Assembly (NCBI GenBank): GCA_013399305.1
Contig: VXAI01000028.1
Coordinates: 3,849,575 to 3,913,574, forward strand
Length of the DNA stretch: 64,000 bases
Direction of reading: 5' to 3'
From: Rostratula benghalensis
Taxonomy: Eukaryota > Chordata > Aves > Charadriiformes > Rostratulidae
In this document: positions 26,301-40,400 of the stretch, piece by piece
Layout of the letters: the number at the start of each line of letters is the position of its first letter
Position numbering within the stretch: position 1 is the first letter of the stretch
The notes under the pieces: generated by a model
The model's input: the letters and a program-made list of their open reading frames with translations, nothing else
What the model was told of the DNA's origin: nothing
The model's database searches: none
Translations under genes and position numbers: made by a program

Positions 26301-29300
26301 CAGGGGAGAAAGAGGGAGGGGAGGAAAGTAATCTAATAATGATTAGCGTAATGGGATCTGCTCGTGTTGATAATAATTTAATCAATATAAACATTTACTG
26401 AACCCTCTTATGTGCTTGCCACAATCAAGTCGCTTTATATTTAGCTTAATGCTCACAAGCCATGGTTAGCATCATCTGCAACTCTACTACCCACTTCTGC
26501 AACACAAAACCACCAGGACTGGGATTTCCCACACCTAAAAACCCAGCCATGCACAAGTGACCTCCTCGGCCACAAGCCACGGTGTCTGTCCTGGTTGTGC
26601 TGGATACAGGGACACAGAGATGACAGGTCTCAGGATAGGTGAAACTTGTTCTGTATGAGCAAGTTAATTTCAAAGGTGCTGTGCTCCATGGTACCACTCG
26701 CATCAGACTCAGAAATGGAACCGCAAGGGCTTCTCACCTGCACTGGAGATGACCCAACGCTTCTAAAGATTTACAGGTCACACACAATTGAATCCCGCAC
26801 TCCTCACACAGTCCTTCTTTGAAGGAATGACTTATTAGAGCCTCTGTTTTGTGAGTTCATTGATTAGATACTGAAGATATGTAAAAGATATAAAAGCATA
26901 CATATGTGAAGGGACAAGGTACACCTGGTGGCAGCATGGGACAGCACCAGTCTCACAAAGGTCACTGCAGTGAGGCTGGTGGTACCACATTGGCTTTGCT
27001 GCCTTTTGCCTGCCCCAGAGCAGTTGTATTTGCTATTTCATACTGCATGTTATTTATGATGCATTATTGGTATCACACCACAGGACACAGCATATGTTCT
27101 AAAGGGCCACAGGCCTTTCTCACAATCCTTTTTCTTTAGCTTGATTTTAGGCAGAGAAAGATTGCCTTAAGTTTTGCTTTCATCTCTCTAAATAGGTATT
27201 GCTAAAAGCATGTAAAAACATCTTATTGGTGTATCAGTATAAAGCTATTTTAAAAGGCTTAAAACTAGCTTTGAAATAAGCTGAGAGAATCTCCAAATTG
27301 ACAGCTGCAAGGAGGTAGGAGGGAAAAAAAAATCTGCTAAAGGCAGATTTCCCCGTGGAAACGTGGAACAGCCCTCCCCATTGCAGAGCTTGAAGGGGGG
27401 GGTGGGGGGTGGATATGGGACAAACTTTCCTCCATCCAAAAGCCTGTCCCCATGACCTCATGGCAAGGGAAGTTTTGCAATTCATAGATGCTACTCTGTG
27501 AGCAGACACATCCCTGTCAGTGAATGCCACAGGCAGCATCTGTCCAAGGAGCCCACATACCATGCTCCAAAACACAAGAACTCCGAATCACATAGGCACA
27601 AGATTAGTTTGCTTTAATGTGTCTAATTTATTTTGGCATTTCCTAGGGACAGAAAAAATAGCAGAAAACAACTATGGGCACTGCTGTTTTATCATCTCTG
27701 AAAAGCATGAAAAAGTACAACTGCAAGAAACATGCCTTTTGGGTTTTTTTTTTTGTATTTTTTAAATTAAAAACAAACAAGCCAAGAAAAAAAAAAGATG
27801 GAACCCACAACTTTCCATTGTGCCACTTGGATGCACTTTGCGCCACGCGGTGTCACAGGTCAACCCATGCCCAAGGCAAAGCCTGAAAACTCCCATTGGA
27901 GCTTTGACTTTGTCACTGCACATATTCAAACAGACACAAATACTGATAACTCAGCAATACAGAGAAAAGTTATACACTTCTAACTAGAATTTAATAAAAA
28001 CAGCCCTGTCCTCCCTAGTGCCACACCGGAGCAACAAGCCTCAAACACTGAGATGGCTATGGCTGCATCCTTGTATTTGGGGTAAAGGCCTCTGACTCCT
28101 TTGCCTCTTTTCCAACTGATTCAAGAACTTGCCCCCCTGTTTACCAGCACAGTTAAACTGATAGGAGCACTGCAGAGTGTGACACAGGGAAAAGAGAAGC
28201 TGGTAGGTCCTAACCCAGTGTTCTGGGAGCCATTTATGTGCCAGACAAGCTGTGGGCAAGCTCCACTGACCCATCATCTCACAACATTTGAATTTGACCA
28301 TCTCCATCAAGGCTTACATGCAAACTAGAACCTTTTCAAAGAGTCTGAACTTAGGAAACTTAGGTGAAGCCCATCAGATGTGGGTTGTTCTACTAATTTG
28401 TCAGTTCTAATCAGGAGAATTCAAGGGAACTGCTTTCTTGGGAATTTCTTTGTAAAATGGGTTCAGAAGCTGCACAAAAAGTCAGCTCTGTTCTTCTGTA
28501 TTTGTAGTAATCCTCTTCTTGAATGCAAGAATGCATTTTCTTAGTCAAAAGACTAAGGAGTGCTCTATGATAAATAAATAAAGGAATTAAGTACGAAGTA
28601 CCTTACTTAAAATGTCCTGGTAGATTTTAATATCTGTTTTCTTAAGCATAAACAAGTGACTAGATAAAGAGAATTCCGAATTCCTGCGGGTAACAGGAAG
28701 GGAGCTTTCAAAGAGAACATCATCACAACGATTACAGTATCACATGTGAAGTGAAACATCACACACTGGTTTCCTACTTCCAAGTTTAACGGAGCTGTTA
28801 TGTGCAGACAGCTGTAAGGAAAAAATTACCTTTAAGTAAAAATAAAAAGGGAGCTTGAGGATCCAGAAATCAACTACAGGAAAAAAAAATGCAAAACATT
28901 AATCAGACTCTATAAGCAAGTGTAGATGAAAGGAAGGAGAGCCCAAATGCTAGCAACACTTATACCATTCAGTGGACCACTAAATGCTGAAAATATCTGG
29001 ATAGTTAATTTGCCTGCAGTATATAAGGCTGTCATCTTCTGCTCTTTGGAGAACTGTAAGAAGAACTCTGCATTACTTCCATCAGCTCTGAAAACACCAC
29101 CATTTAGGGGCTGAGGCAAAGTGGGATGAAATCAACAACTTTTAGCTAACACACTAACAAACAAGTGAGTTTCAAGTTAGATACTGTGATTTATGCATTG
29201 GTTTGTGCAGTCTCCTACCCTGCCCCTCTCTGTGCTTACACATTTAATATTTCTCAGCGCCAAAGAGGAAAACCTCTGGTTATCTACAGCTGTATTGCTG

Positions 29301-29404
29301 AAAAGACAAGATTCCTTTTCCATCAATACCACATTATTGGCACTGACTTAGTTAAATTATCCTGGATTTATGCTGTTAGATTAGTGTAAATTAATGTGAG
29401 CAGA
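11357..29404. other. Long gene-free stretch (possible intron of the upstream-exon transcript)
   Basis: No second copy of SDR exon 2 (a [14 protein letters not shown] segment) or of the other SDR exons was noticed, though I read this by eye only. There is no CpG island and no young CR1. Simple repeats include T-runs near 13026, an (AAAAC)n stretch at 19015-19048 and a G-rich run at 27397-27414. If the exon at 10960 splices to 50677, all of this is intron. Confidence 0.5.
19015..19048. repeat. (AAAAC)n simple repeat
   Basis: Units of AAAAC and AAC form an A-rich tract with no other content. Confidence 0.8.
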
Positions 29405-29870
29405 GTCAGAGGTCTATAAGGGGTTTCCAGAGGTCATTTAGTCCATCCACCTGCATAAGGAAGACTTGCATAGGTCATTCCTGACAGACCAGTCTAGCGT
29501 ATTTTCAAAGTGTCAGAAACTCATCCCTCCCAGGGAATCTGCTCCAGTCCTTCACACTCCCTTAGTATCTGATTAATTACTAAAAATAAAGTGCCCTAAT
29601 TATGCCTTGAAGTAGTTTAGCCCACAGCTTCTTGTCTTAACTGCCAAGATGAGGAAGACCAAGTCATTCCCATTTTCCTTTGCAGCTGCAGGTAGAGACT
29701 AAATACGCAGTTTCTCACTGGAAGATACTTAGTTTTCACCCCAGTCTCCCTCTCTTGAGGATGAAATTCCCTCAATCTTTCCTGACAGATCAAGTCTTCT
29801 AGAACCTTTGATCAGTCTTACCACTCTCTGTCATACTCGACCATTGTCCAAGCTCAGCCTTGAAGTACAC
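29405..29870 (-). repeat. Ancient CR1 fragment, antisense
   Basis: Diverged but recognisable antisense CR1 landmarks occur in order: the CATTTAGTCCATCCACCTGC region, CCAGGGAATCTGCTCCAGTC, AGCCCACAGCTTCTTGTCTT, then CTAGAACCTTTGATCAGTCT followed by CTCTCTGTCATACTC. Many indels mark it as old. Confidence 0.6.
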
Positions 29871-30169
29871 TGGCCGGGAACAAGCGCTGTGCACCTGCTT
29901 GCTGGCACAGAGCTGACTGCAAGGATTACAGCACTTGCCATGGTGACAACAGTCCTGCTCGTACACTTGATGTGTCTTTCCTGCACCAACATGGCATTGC
30001 TTAGTCATGATCACCTTGTGAGCCATCAAAATCTTTTATCCTTACTGATAAATCAACTATACATGTAGTTGTTGTTCCCCAAGCTCTTATATAATAACCT
30101 ATATTAAGAGTTTATTGCAATACATAAATCTATATTCAGTAGAGGGATGATGCACTGTCCCAGCTGAAT

Positions 30170-30690
30170 GGCAAGCTGGTTTTGGTGTTTTTTACTGCAT
30201 CTCTAGGTTTCAAAGACCATACTGAATTCTAATCCTGCCCAGTGTGTGCACAGCCTCTTCCAATATGGTGTCAGCTGCAAATTCAAACTGCATACTCTCC
30301 CTTCTATCAGCCAGATCACCTATGGAAACGAGACATGTATAAAAAACTGCCCCCTTAGAACATCCTTCAAGAACATCCTTCTGCCAGTTTTCCAAGCAGT
30401 TTTGCACCCAACTATATTTATCCATGCCATCCTTATAAGAGCGCATGTGAAACAGCTCCAAAATTAAAACCAATTTCAGGGTGTTACCCTATTTTAGTGG
30501 GAAATTAGACTGGTTTGAATCTCTTGCCTCTCAAAAAAAATCTAAGCTGCTTGTTATTCATCCCTTTGTTTTCTTCGAGGTGCTCACAAATAGTTTGTTT
30601 GCTTATTTGTTCCAGTGTTTTTCCAGGAACTGAAGCAAAGCTGACAGGTCTATAATTCCAGACCTGCTTGTTAGCACCACTTTTGTACTG
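30170..30690 (-). repeat. Ancient CR1 fragment, antisense, internal part
   Basis: The segment GGTGTCAGCTGCAAATTCAA near 30270 and the segment TTCCAGGAACTGAAGCAAAG, then CTGACAGGTCTATAATTCCA near 30620-30660, match the antisense of the CR1 reverse-transcriptase region. It probably belongs to the same old insertion or family as 29405-29870, with unrelated or unalignable sequence between. Confidence 0.55.
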
Positions 30691-30860
30691 ATGAGCTCAA
30701 ACCTGCACACAGTACTCCTGGGCTCTGTTCCAACAGACCACTTTAGCACATATTTAATTGCAAGAGTGAGAGACATCTGTGGCTGTAGAGGGGATGAGTC
30801 ACATGCTTAATGTTCCGCATGTGCTTGGATGGTTTTCTAGTTCCTAAGAATGGATACATT

Positions 30861-30904
30861 AAAATAAACCCAACAAACCAAACCAACACAAAACCAACAA
30901 TATA
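30861..30904. repeat. (ACCAA)n-like A/C-rich repeat
   Basis: Irregular units of AACCAA and ACAAA form a low-complexity tract. Confidence 0.7.
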
Positions 30905-33880
30905 CCAAAATGATGCAAAACAAAGATGTGTGTTTATCCAGTGCTTATTACTTTAAGAATGCAAATACCAATAAGTACTAAACATCGATCTGTATGGATG
31001 AGTGAAAAGCAGGAACCACTCTGTTACCCTGTGATCATCTCCACTGTGAGGTCTTCTTTTGCTATTACGCAGCTTTATGATCTAGTCTCCCTTACCTGTT
31101 ACATTTTTGCCTGCAGCAAGTTTTTCAGCCCTATTAGTCCTTTCTTTTTAGACAAATAATAACTCAATTAGGTGTCAGTCTATCACGAACCACTATTGAC
31201 ACGTCATGTAGCAGCTTTTGAGTATTTCAAGTATATTTTTTATGCTTCTGAAAGACACTGACACCACTGGAGAGCTAGACTAATCTCACTCCTAGGTCAA
31301 CTCTGCCCAGACCAGATCAGACCAACAAAGCTATTAAACTCACACTCCCAACTTTAAGATTACCTGGAGCAATATCCCAGGAGGAAATAGCATATTGAGA
31401 ATGGTCAGGCACATGATGGGGTCAGCACACAATACTGAGGCTCAACAGGAATCCTCTGCTGCTCTCCATCCTCTCCAACTTCAGGAAGCTTTTGCTGGTC
31501 TCCAAGTCTGGCATTCATCAAATGAACCATTGACACCTGATGAGCTGCCTGTGGGCTTAACCCTCTCCACACCAACAGTCACTCAACTCTGCTCTGTAGG
31601 ACTGCCTGTCCAATGGCTAATTGCCATTTGAACAGTTAGCTGGATCATCAGGTGCTAGGCCCCAGCACCTAAGTCCCCGCTATGATTCTCCCAGCTCAGT
31701 TTCCCCTGGTTTTGTCAATGCTTGTTGCTTGCATCTGAGTGCAGGAGGGATGTGGCCAGCCAGGATTTCTTCCATACTTCTTATAACTAAGTCCTTCATC
31801 CTCTCCACACAAACCATTTCCCTAGATGAGCAAAAAGACCTCAAAGCACACTGCTTATCCCAGACTAATTTTATCTCATGCATACAGAATTGGGGAGGAA
31901 TTCCAGCTAACAGAGCTTTCTTGCTAGCTAATTATTCTTCAAAGAAGTTTTAGGCAGTCCCAGGGAGCATCTAACTATTGATTTTCTACTCTGTATAATT
32001 TCCCTGCAAAATATAACCATTCTCCTTGTGTCTCACACTGTCACTCATCTCTCAGAACAACCTGGGAACAATAAAAGAACGGAATAGAGGGCACCAATAA
32101 GGGCACCATCAAAAAAATCCCCAAAACTCTGTACAAGCAGAGTCTGTGAAAGCAAACCTAAGAAATGTATGTAGACCTTATTTAATATTAATCGGCCAAT
32201 GTATTGTATAACTGAAACCCAAACGTAACTGTTATGAAAATTCAGGCTAGAAGGAAATCAAATGGAGATAGCATTATAAGGACTTTGGCATTTCAGAGTT
32301 TCTCATTTCTGGACTTCTAGTATAACTATACCACAGAGGGAAATGTTATTTAATATATTGGTTGCTTACAAATGGCTACATTTGTATATAAATTCACCTC
32401 TTACAAAAAAAAAAAAAAAAAAAGAGAAAATAAATTGGCAATATCAGACTCCAAGGAACTGGCCTAGTATAAATCTTATTGCTAACACATGATTTTATGG
32501 AACAACAAAGCAAAATTGGAACTGAGACCATGAAACCTAAAAACCCTGTTGTGCAATATTAAACCATTTTTTTCTTCCTCAGCTCCCTATGCAACTAAGT
32601 GCTCGATGCATGATTAACTTCATGAACATTAAAAAACGCCTTTTGACTTCAAAAAGTTAGCACCTTGACATCTACCTGCATTCTGAATACTGAGTATTTA
32701 TGCAGATGCAGACTTGCATGCTGGTGCTTAATTTCTCTGTGTTTGCTATAAAATCCAGCCTACTTAAGGCCACTGTCAAACAATTCTTTGATTCTGCCTA
32801 GTAAATCTGCCTGGCGAGAGGTGGGCAGTCTGCAGAGGGGCCAGAACCACTTCTGTTAACCCTCCCGACACACAGCAAGGAAGAGAAGGGGTTGTTAGGA
32901 GAGAGCAGGGCGAGCAGGCTGGGCACAGAGCGGTACCGCTTTGCACACATCTGTGCTGACAAAACTCTGTGATGCAAGTTAAAGCCATTCCCTGAGTGTT
33001 TTTAATCAGGAGAGGGCTGCACAAAGCAAGTTCAAGAAGCTGTTTGGGTGGTGTTGACCTCCGACAGGTCTCTGCTTTTCCCTTGTAGTACTGGCACGAC
33101 AGAATAAAGAACTTATTTTGATTTCTTCCATGTCTAGGAAGAAACCTTGCACGATGAGGGACAAGTGTTGGTTCTGAGGCTATACGGCCCACACTTGAGT
33201 CTGGTTTAATCAGGTTTTACCAGCCCCTTTCCTTTAGATGTCAAATGACAGCTCAGAAAGAGAAAGGAAATACTTTGGAAAGTAGAACACAATTACAGTT
33301 CATGGTAAGGGTTTTTTTTTTTTCATTTTCTTCAGAAATTTTCCAGGCTTTCCTATCTCCCTTGGGAAAATAAATTCCTATCAGAAGCTATTTAATGAAA
33401 GAAACGAAAAAGCTATTACTGACTTAAAGAAAACAACTAACTGAGCAAATATAGGTAAAGTATGTCCTGCTGCTACTGACAGGCAGAGAAGTTGGTGCTC
33501 AGAAGACAGCTTCTTTTGTATGTGAACACTTAGCTATGCATCCTGGCATTCATTATTTAACAGCCTCCGTGTGACATAGAGCTTTCAGAAACGTGATATT
33601 CTTTAGCAACCCAGATAAGAACTCAGGTTTGAAATGTGCCCATTGCTAACTGAGCAATGGTTTGGATTCTCAGTATCTGAAACACAACTGTGTGGACATC
33701 TGTGTGTCCTGTCAGAGCAATGCCAGTGGGCTCTGCTGGAAAGCAAGCTGGTTTCAGAATAGAAATGTCATCACAGAACTGAGCTGCTCTGTGGTATGGA
33801 ATCTGACTTTCAGTAAAATTCCTGTTTGTCTGGCACCCTATGAAATCTGTCAAAAACTAAAAAACTTCAAATGCCTTTAG
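30905..33880. other. No gene seen
   Basis: This is AT-rich DNA with short unrelated open frames. A run of 19 A lies at 32405-32423. Nothing else is recognisable. Confidence 0.5.
32405..32423. repeat. Poly-A run (19 A)
   Basis: A homopolymer is followed by GAGAAAATAAA. I saw no retroposed gene body or flanking target-site duplication. Confidence 0.85.
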
Positions 33881-33881
33881 A

Positions 33882-34460
33882 ATCACAGAATCACAGACTA
33901 TCAGGGATTGGAAGGGACCTTGAAAGATCATCTAGTCCAATCCCCCTGCCACAGCAGGAACACCCAGATCAGGTCACACAGGAACGCGTCCAGATGGGTT
34001 TTGAACGTCTCCAGAGAAGGAGACTCCACCACCTCTCTGGGCAGCCCCTTCCAGTGCTCCGTCACCCTCACCGTGAAGAAGTTTTTCCTCATATTTAAAT
34101 GGAACCTCCTGTGTTCCAGCTTGCACCCATTGCCCCTTGTCCTATCATAGGCTGTCGCTGAGAAGAGCCTGGCTCCATCCTCCTGACACTCACCCTTTAC
34201 ATATTTATAAACATTCATGAGGTCACCCCTCAGTCTCCTCTTCTCCAAGCTAAAGAGACCCAGCTCCCTCAGCCTTTCCTCATACAGGAGATGCTCCACT
34301 CCCTTCATCATCTTTGTGGCTCTACACTGGACTCTCTCAAGCAGTTCCCTGTCCCTCTGGAACTGAGGGGCCCAGAACTGGACACAGTATTCCAGATAAG
34401 GTCTCACCAGGGCAGAGTAGAGGGGAAGGAGAACCTCTCTGGACCTACTGACCACTTTAG
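33882..34460 (-). mobile_element. CR1 LINE, 5'-truncated, 3' end of reverse-transcriptase ORF
   Basis: The 3' terminus at 33882 carries the terminal repeat (AATCACAGAATCACAG on the + strand). Reading the minus strand, an open frame at 33928-34482 encodes the carboxyl end of the CR1 ORF2 protein, with the family hallmarks [42 protein letters not shown] and [11 protein letters not shown]. The frame is uninterrupted over about 180 codons, so this is the youngest CR1 copy in the window. It lacks the rest of the RT domain, the endonuclease and ORF1 and cannot move by itself. Confidence 0.9.
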
Positions 34461-37400
34461 AAAGGAATGGCCAAATCCACACGCAAAGTTTATCATTAAA
34501 ACCTTAAATCTGAACTTGTGCTTAAAGTTATGCTCCAAGCCTTCTGTGAGCAGCATTAAAAATGACCTGGTTTAGAGTAATTCTGAGAAGTGCAGTCCTG
34601 TCACTAGGCCTTGAACATTCACTGTGCTGCTCCAAACCATCTCCCTTTCATTTGGGGGCCCATTAAAAGTGGACATTTGCACAATGGCAAGAACAAAGCA
34701 AAAAGACCTAAGCAAATCCCTGCCCTTTAGGATTTAAAATACATTTTCACTTTCCCAGCGTTAACAAGAGCATTTTATTCTACACCTATGGGTATCAACA
34801 CGTCAAGAGATGAGGGCAAGATGCACAGATGCTGCAAGCCAAAGGAGAAGACAAGCTGGGAAGAATCCAAGCTTCACCCAGGAGCAGAATGACATTTCAG
34901 TACATTATGCTTGGGAGGGGGCCAGTCCAAATGATCTCCTACGCACTGCCTAGGTTGGAAAAACAACCCCCCATATTTCTGTAATAGTGCAGTTACAATT
35001 TCTTAGCAGTGACGCAACCGTTAGAAGAGGCAAAGATCCTGAGTCAGAGAAATTGCTCAGCTGAGGGAAATGGGTAAATGTACAGCTTCTGAAAAATGGG
35101 TCCTGTATTTTCTCATAAAAGCAGGACTGTATGAAGAGACAGGGAAAAGGGATTAGAAACTGCCATGAAAAATAACATTTACATCCCGTTATCTACAAAG
35201 ACCTGGTTCTGTAAACCATGTACTCCTTCCCTGAGCCCAGAACCTGTGTCTCACTTACTGAAGGGCCAAGATGCTAACCCCACACAGTTGCTCAGAGATG
35301 GCACACTTGACAGCACTTCTGGCAGCTGGAGATTGAACTATATCAGAGAAGCTAAGCCTTCTTTTCTGTGGGCTTTTACATGCCAGGAGGAAACTAGAAC
35401 TATTGATTAATTCCTTCTGCATAATGTAAATGAGGTTTGGAACCAGGTGGGAGGTATTAAGCTTGTCCTGCACATGAGGCAAGTCATACTTAGTACATAG
35501 TAAGGAAACCAGGCTCTTCCGGTCACGCTCATTCTGTGATTTGCTCTGTGTCCTTAGGCCATTTCTCCTTGAATTCCTTACCCATCCTTGTGCCCTCACT
35601 ACCAGCTGACACACTGCTAAGGAGAGGCAAATGATACTCAATACAAAATTGCAGAGTAGTTTCCGTAGATCGACTTCTAGTAGACATTGGTGCCTACATT
35701 CCTCCACTTTGGGCCAGCTGGCAAACTATATGCCACATTCTGTGTTGTCCTTGGATCATGAGGGAAATAGACCCTTAAACCCACCAGCCCTCTGATTTAT
35801 GTCCTTAAATAGTGGGGGATGACAGTAAATTCCTTGCACCCCCATCTGGACCAGAATTAGGTCCTTAGGACACCATTTTCTAGGCTAACAGGCCTGCTGG
35901 ATGGGTGCTTAGGCAGCAGACTGATAGATGTGGCTGGTCATCATCTAAAAGCACAATCTGCCCTTCATGTGAATGTTACTTTATCCTAGAAAGATGTAGC
36001 CATCTGAGGCTATTCACTTGTTAGACTCATCTAGGTCTTCATTGAGCGAACAAATGTATGTTGTTCTGAAGCCTGTAAGTTGATGGCACCAAGAAACAGA
36101 GAACAGAGATACTGTTTTATGCAATGCCAGAGAAGGAGCAGCACCCTCCTGTGCTCATGTATATTTATTGCACTGCAAACTCAGAGCTCTTTTGCTGCTA
36201 ATCAGCACAAAGTATTTTTCGGCTGTCTGCCTCCCAGGTCTCTTTCATTGCATGCCCCCTCCAGACTCTGTGTTTTCAGCGATGCAACTTTCCTGCTATA
36301 CCTCTAAAACATCCCAACTTGTCTGGTGGCTCTGTGGGACTTCCACGCTTGTCAGTGTGTCTCACCTACTTCCTACCCATCCAATCCTGGGGTGCAAGTG
36401 AGAGCTGCATATCTGCATGGCATTATCCAAACACTTAAACCTTGTGCAGATGGGCTGCAGAGCAGAAGCCACTTTTTTGCCTGCAGAGGACATGCAGGAG
36501 GTGGGACATGTACAGGTTCAGTCTCTTTTTCTGCAGGTATAAACGGGGTCCGTTTTTCCACTGCGCAGACTGCCATCTCGTGGGCATCATCTAGCACAGG
36601 CATCTTTTTGGAAATAAATAACTCTCAAGTGCTAATAACAATGGCACTGTCAATATTCAGCTCTGCTGATCTAAGGCACTGCACAGCTTCAGGTCTCTGG
36701 CTTTGGAAGATTATACAGGAGCAGAGATGATGGAGTTGTTCAGCTGGTAATATGGTTGGTAGGACAGATTTTCCATAAAAATAACAGCTTTGACGGGTAA
36801 ATCTCTAGGTGCCAGTGTGGAATACTAAGGTCAGAAAACACAAGCTCAGCATACTTCTTACACACAAAGGCTAAAACCCCACTGCCTGTGTCACCGTATG
36901 AGCTCCAGGGTACTGCTGCTCTGTCATTGCATTGGCACGGTGCAATCAGGAATCCAAAAGTAAAGGAAATCTTTGTATTGACTACAGAAAGTTCAGATGT
37001 GAGCCCACCAGAGCTAGCTCATAAAATTGCTAATGGACCCTAGTGCTTGCATGAGCGCCCTGTCCTTACAGGGTAAGCTATGCCCTTGGAAAGGAGGAAA
37101 GATCCTGGTATTTTTTTCCTGATTTATTAGAATATAGCAACTTGAGTCAGATTTCAAGTTTCTACCTCTTGCATTGTGAGAATTTGCAAGGTAAATGTGT
37201 CCTCTGCTTTTTCAGGCACTTACACAATATTAATCATAATTAATAAAATTTAATTTCAGGCAGATTTGGAGTCGGATATTTAGGGCTTGGGTAAAATTAT
37301 TTTAAAATTTGCTAACACTTATGCTGGAGCAGTTTATCAGCATTTAACTGATTTTGTATCTACTCTGACACCACTGGAATTTCCCAACAGTCTCTGTAAG

Positions 37401-40400
37401 GGCTTTTCATCACATGCAGCTGCTTGGGAAGAGTTATTGTGTTCAAACACATGCTCTTTCTCAAACTGAATTAACTTTTAACCAGAGATAAATCCTAATC
37501 TCATGACATTATGCCTCTTTTTCAGTAACCCTCAGGTTCAAACCACTACACCTGATGAATCTATGTCTGCACTGCATGGCTAAGGTGAAAATACATGCTG
37601 CAGGAAACTACTTTGATTTCAGCACTTTCTGCCTCCAGTCACCAGGAAGAGACGAAAGCTCTACCTCCCTCTTCCTTATTCTCCACCTCCACTTGAGCTC
37701 TCATTTGCTATGCTGTGGTAATCCTTCCATGCTAGAAACAGGTATTAGTCTGTGTGGAGAAGCAGTCTAAGCATTTTAGTTCCTTTGGGGTCATTATGTG
37801 GTAGCACTTTCAAGTCAGAATCATCCAACATTTGTCTTGCAAGTTAGAAATGAGACAAAGCAGTAGGGTTTTTTTATTTGTTCGTTTGTTTCTGGAAAGT
37901 AATAACTGGAAGATATAGGGTAGCTTTTCACTTTCCACGCTGCCCATGCAAAAGGATACACCAGCTGAACCATGATGTATCTGTCCCTGAGCCAGGGGTG
38001 TTCCAGTTTAAAGAGGATCAGTCACTTCAGGTTAAAGAAGACAGATTTTCCTGCTTCTAAGAGAATTTGCCTCCTGCCTCTCTTTCTCTATTTGCTTCTA
38101 CACCAGTACTGCCAGAAAGGACTTAATCTTAGGGACTTAATAAAATAACTTCTGACAAATGGAAGACTTCACCTCTAGAATAGACTGGACATCGTAGCCA
38201 GTGACAGGTATTTAAAAATATTTCATGGGTAGAGATATTCTATTCTGCCTTGCCCTTTAAAAGGAAGACATCTCCCTTTTATGACACACTGAGCAATACA
38301 CGTGGCATCCTAAATCTGTTTTGTCAACTGAGTCCAAGGTTTTTTTAAAAAATGCAGTAAGATTTTTATACAGCTCATCACATTATACAGAACCAGACAT
38401 CCTGCTTAGTCTTCAAAGACTTGATATTCCCCATGCACAGCCCACATGCAACTGCTCCAATCTAAGTACATGCAATAACAGCCTTCAACTGGCTCCCTTC
38501 CTTTGACACCACAGCAGAGTGTTCACTGGCTCAGTCCTGAAGTGGGACATGCAACTTGCCAGTTCCAAAAACTACAAGCATTTCTGTTCAGAATGTCTTT
38601 GGCTGTCTAACTGCACCAAAAATATACTATTTTAATTTTCTTCCTGGAAAGCTAGTTTTCCTGCTCCCGAAACACTTGCCTGTGGAATCAGATTCGATTT
38701 CAGCTTTTTGGATAGTTGCAGCAAACAGTGTCATTTGTGTGCAAGCATTAGAAGGCAGGAAGGTAAACTGCTAAGCTTCTATCCAGATGGGCTGGTCAAG
38801 ATGAGGTTCACGTTCCTTTCTGTTAGGTAAGCCTCCTTTTTGTACTAGTATCAGAAAGTCCCTGCTACGGTCAGCAGCGTGGTGTGCTATTCCCTGTGCG
38901 ATAGCAAGAGGCGAGCAGAGCGGTCAGGCTCTGAGCTGACAAGACACAATGGATGGCTCAGAGTCACATCCCTGGGGAAACGTGTGTAACACATCCAGCT
39001 CCTGCGGGTCAGAAATCCTAGTCCTGCATCCTGGAAATCATCAACCTGCCTTCAAAAGCTTAAGAGGGGTCTGTGTTTTTCATTTCCTAGGTTTGCTTGG
39101 TTATTTGGAGCTTTTAGGAGGCACTCTGTCACGTTTTCAGCATTTTTCTGAAGCTTTGACAAAGAGACCCCTTGCACCAAAAGTGACTCCTGTGAAACCA
39201 AGGATGGTTACTTGAAAATGCAACAGTTTCATCTTTGCTTCAGAAAATAAAAATGATGACTTCCACGCAGCACTGGAGAGTTGAGGCTGCAAGAAAGACA
39301 TCAAATATCATTAATCCTCCTACCCAATATAGAGAGTGGGTACCACTGAGCATGACAGATGGCAAATTTTGAGACAGCTCCAGTTTGCGATAAGACCATC
39401 AGGAGGGACAGAGGTATGAGGGGCTGAGGGAACAGGAACAAGAGAAAAATAAATAAACAGAGGTGAGTAGACTTGAGAAGAGGGGAAAAAGGTAAGAGGG
39501 AGATTAAGGGCAGAAAAAAAAGCTACATTGCCCCCTCCCTTCTCTTGTATCTCAATTTCCACTGAAGCTACACTGGACAAAGAGCTCTGGATATTATTTA
39601 AATGTACCATAGCAAGCTCTGCTCCCTGCAGCCACTGACCCTTTGCTCAGGGACAAGGTAAAAAGCAGATCTTTTTCCTCTGAAGTCAACCTGGAAATCC
39701 TGGGGCACGCTGGAGGAGCATAGCCCATCCCAGCTCTCCATTATCATGGTCCTTTACAGCCAGTGCCCGAGAACAAACTGACAGTCATTTAAAAACACAC
39801 CCTGTTTTGAGGGTAGGGACAACGTGGCAATACTTCCCTGCTCAGCAACAAAGGTTACAGCTCCACTTTTTCCATCGGATCTGCTTTGGAGCAATAACTA
39901 ACAGAGTTAGTGAGAACTGAGAAGTACTTTTTTCCAAGCGGAGCCCAATCTTAAGTACCTTAAATCCATAGTTCTGCACTTCTGGAAATGGCCTGATTTT
40001 CCAAGGTGTGAAAGAACTGCAGCCACTGTGGTCCTCAGGGTTGCAGCACTTTTGAATATCTACTTATCTAATGACCTACAAAGAGATTGTGATGCCTCTG
40101 GAAAGTTGTCCTTCAGTTTTTAGCTGTAGCAACTTGTTATTTCACACTGTGAAATTTACTGGGTGACCTAGAGGAAAACTTTAGGCATAAGCTTCCCAGA
40201 AAGGCTCTCTGGAAGAGTGGAGCATCGCTGAGCATGTTCTAAGTGCAGACTTGTTCAAATGCTCATCAGTACCAGCCTCCTCATCACCTTCCGCAAAATC
40301 CAGACCTTTGTTTAAACTTGCTACAGGAAAACCACAACTGACTTCAATTACATGTACAGTAGAACAGATTAAGATACAGATAGAAAACTTTGAGGTTTTA

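Noticed and set aside
32405..32423. A19 run as the tail of a processed pseudogene
   Set aside because: No gene-like body upstream and no matching target-site duplication were seen.
33928..34482. 184-codon minus-strand open frame
   Set aside because: It is the end of the CR1 reverse-transcriptase ORF, so it is listed as a mobile element and not as a host gene.
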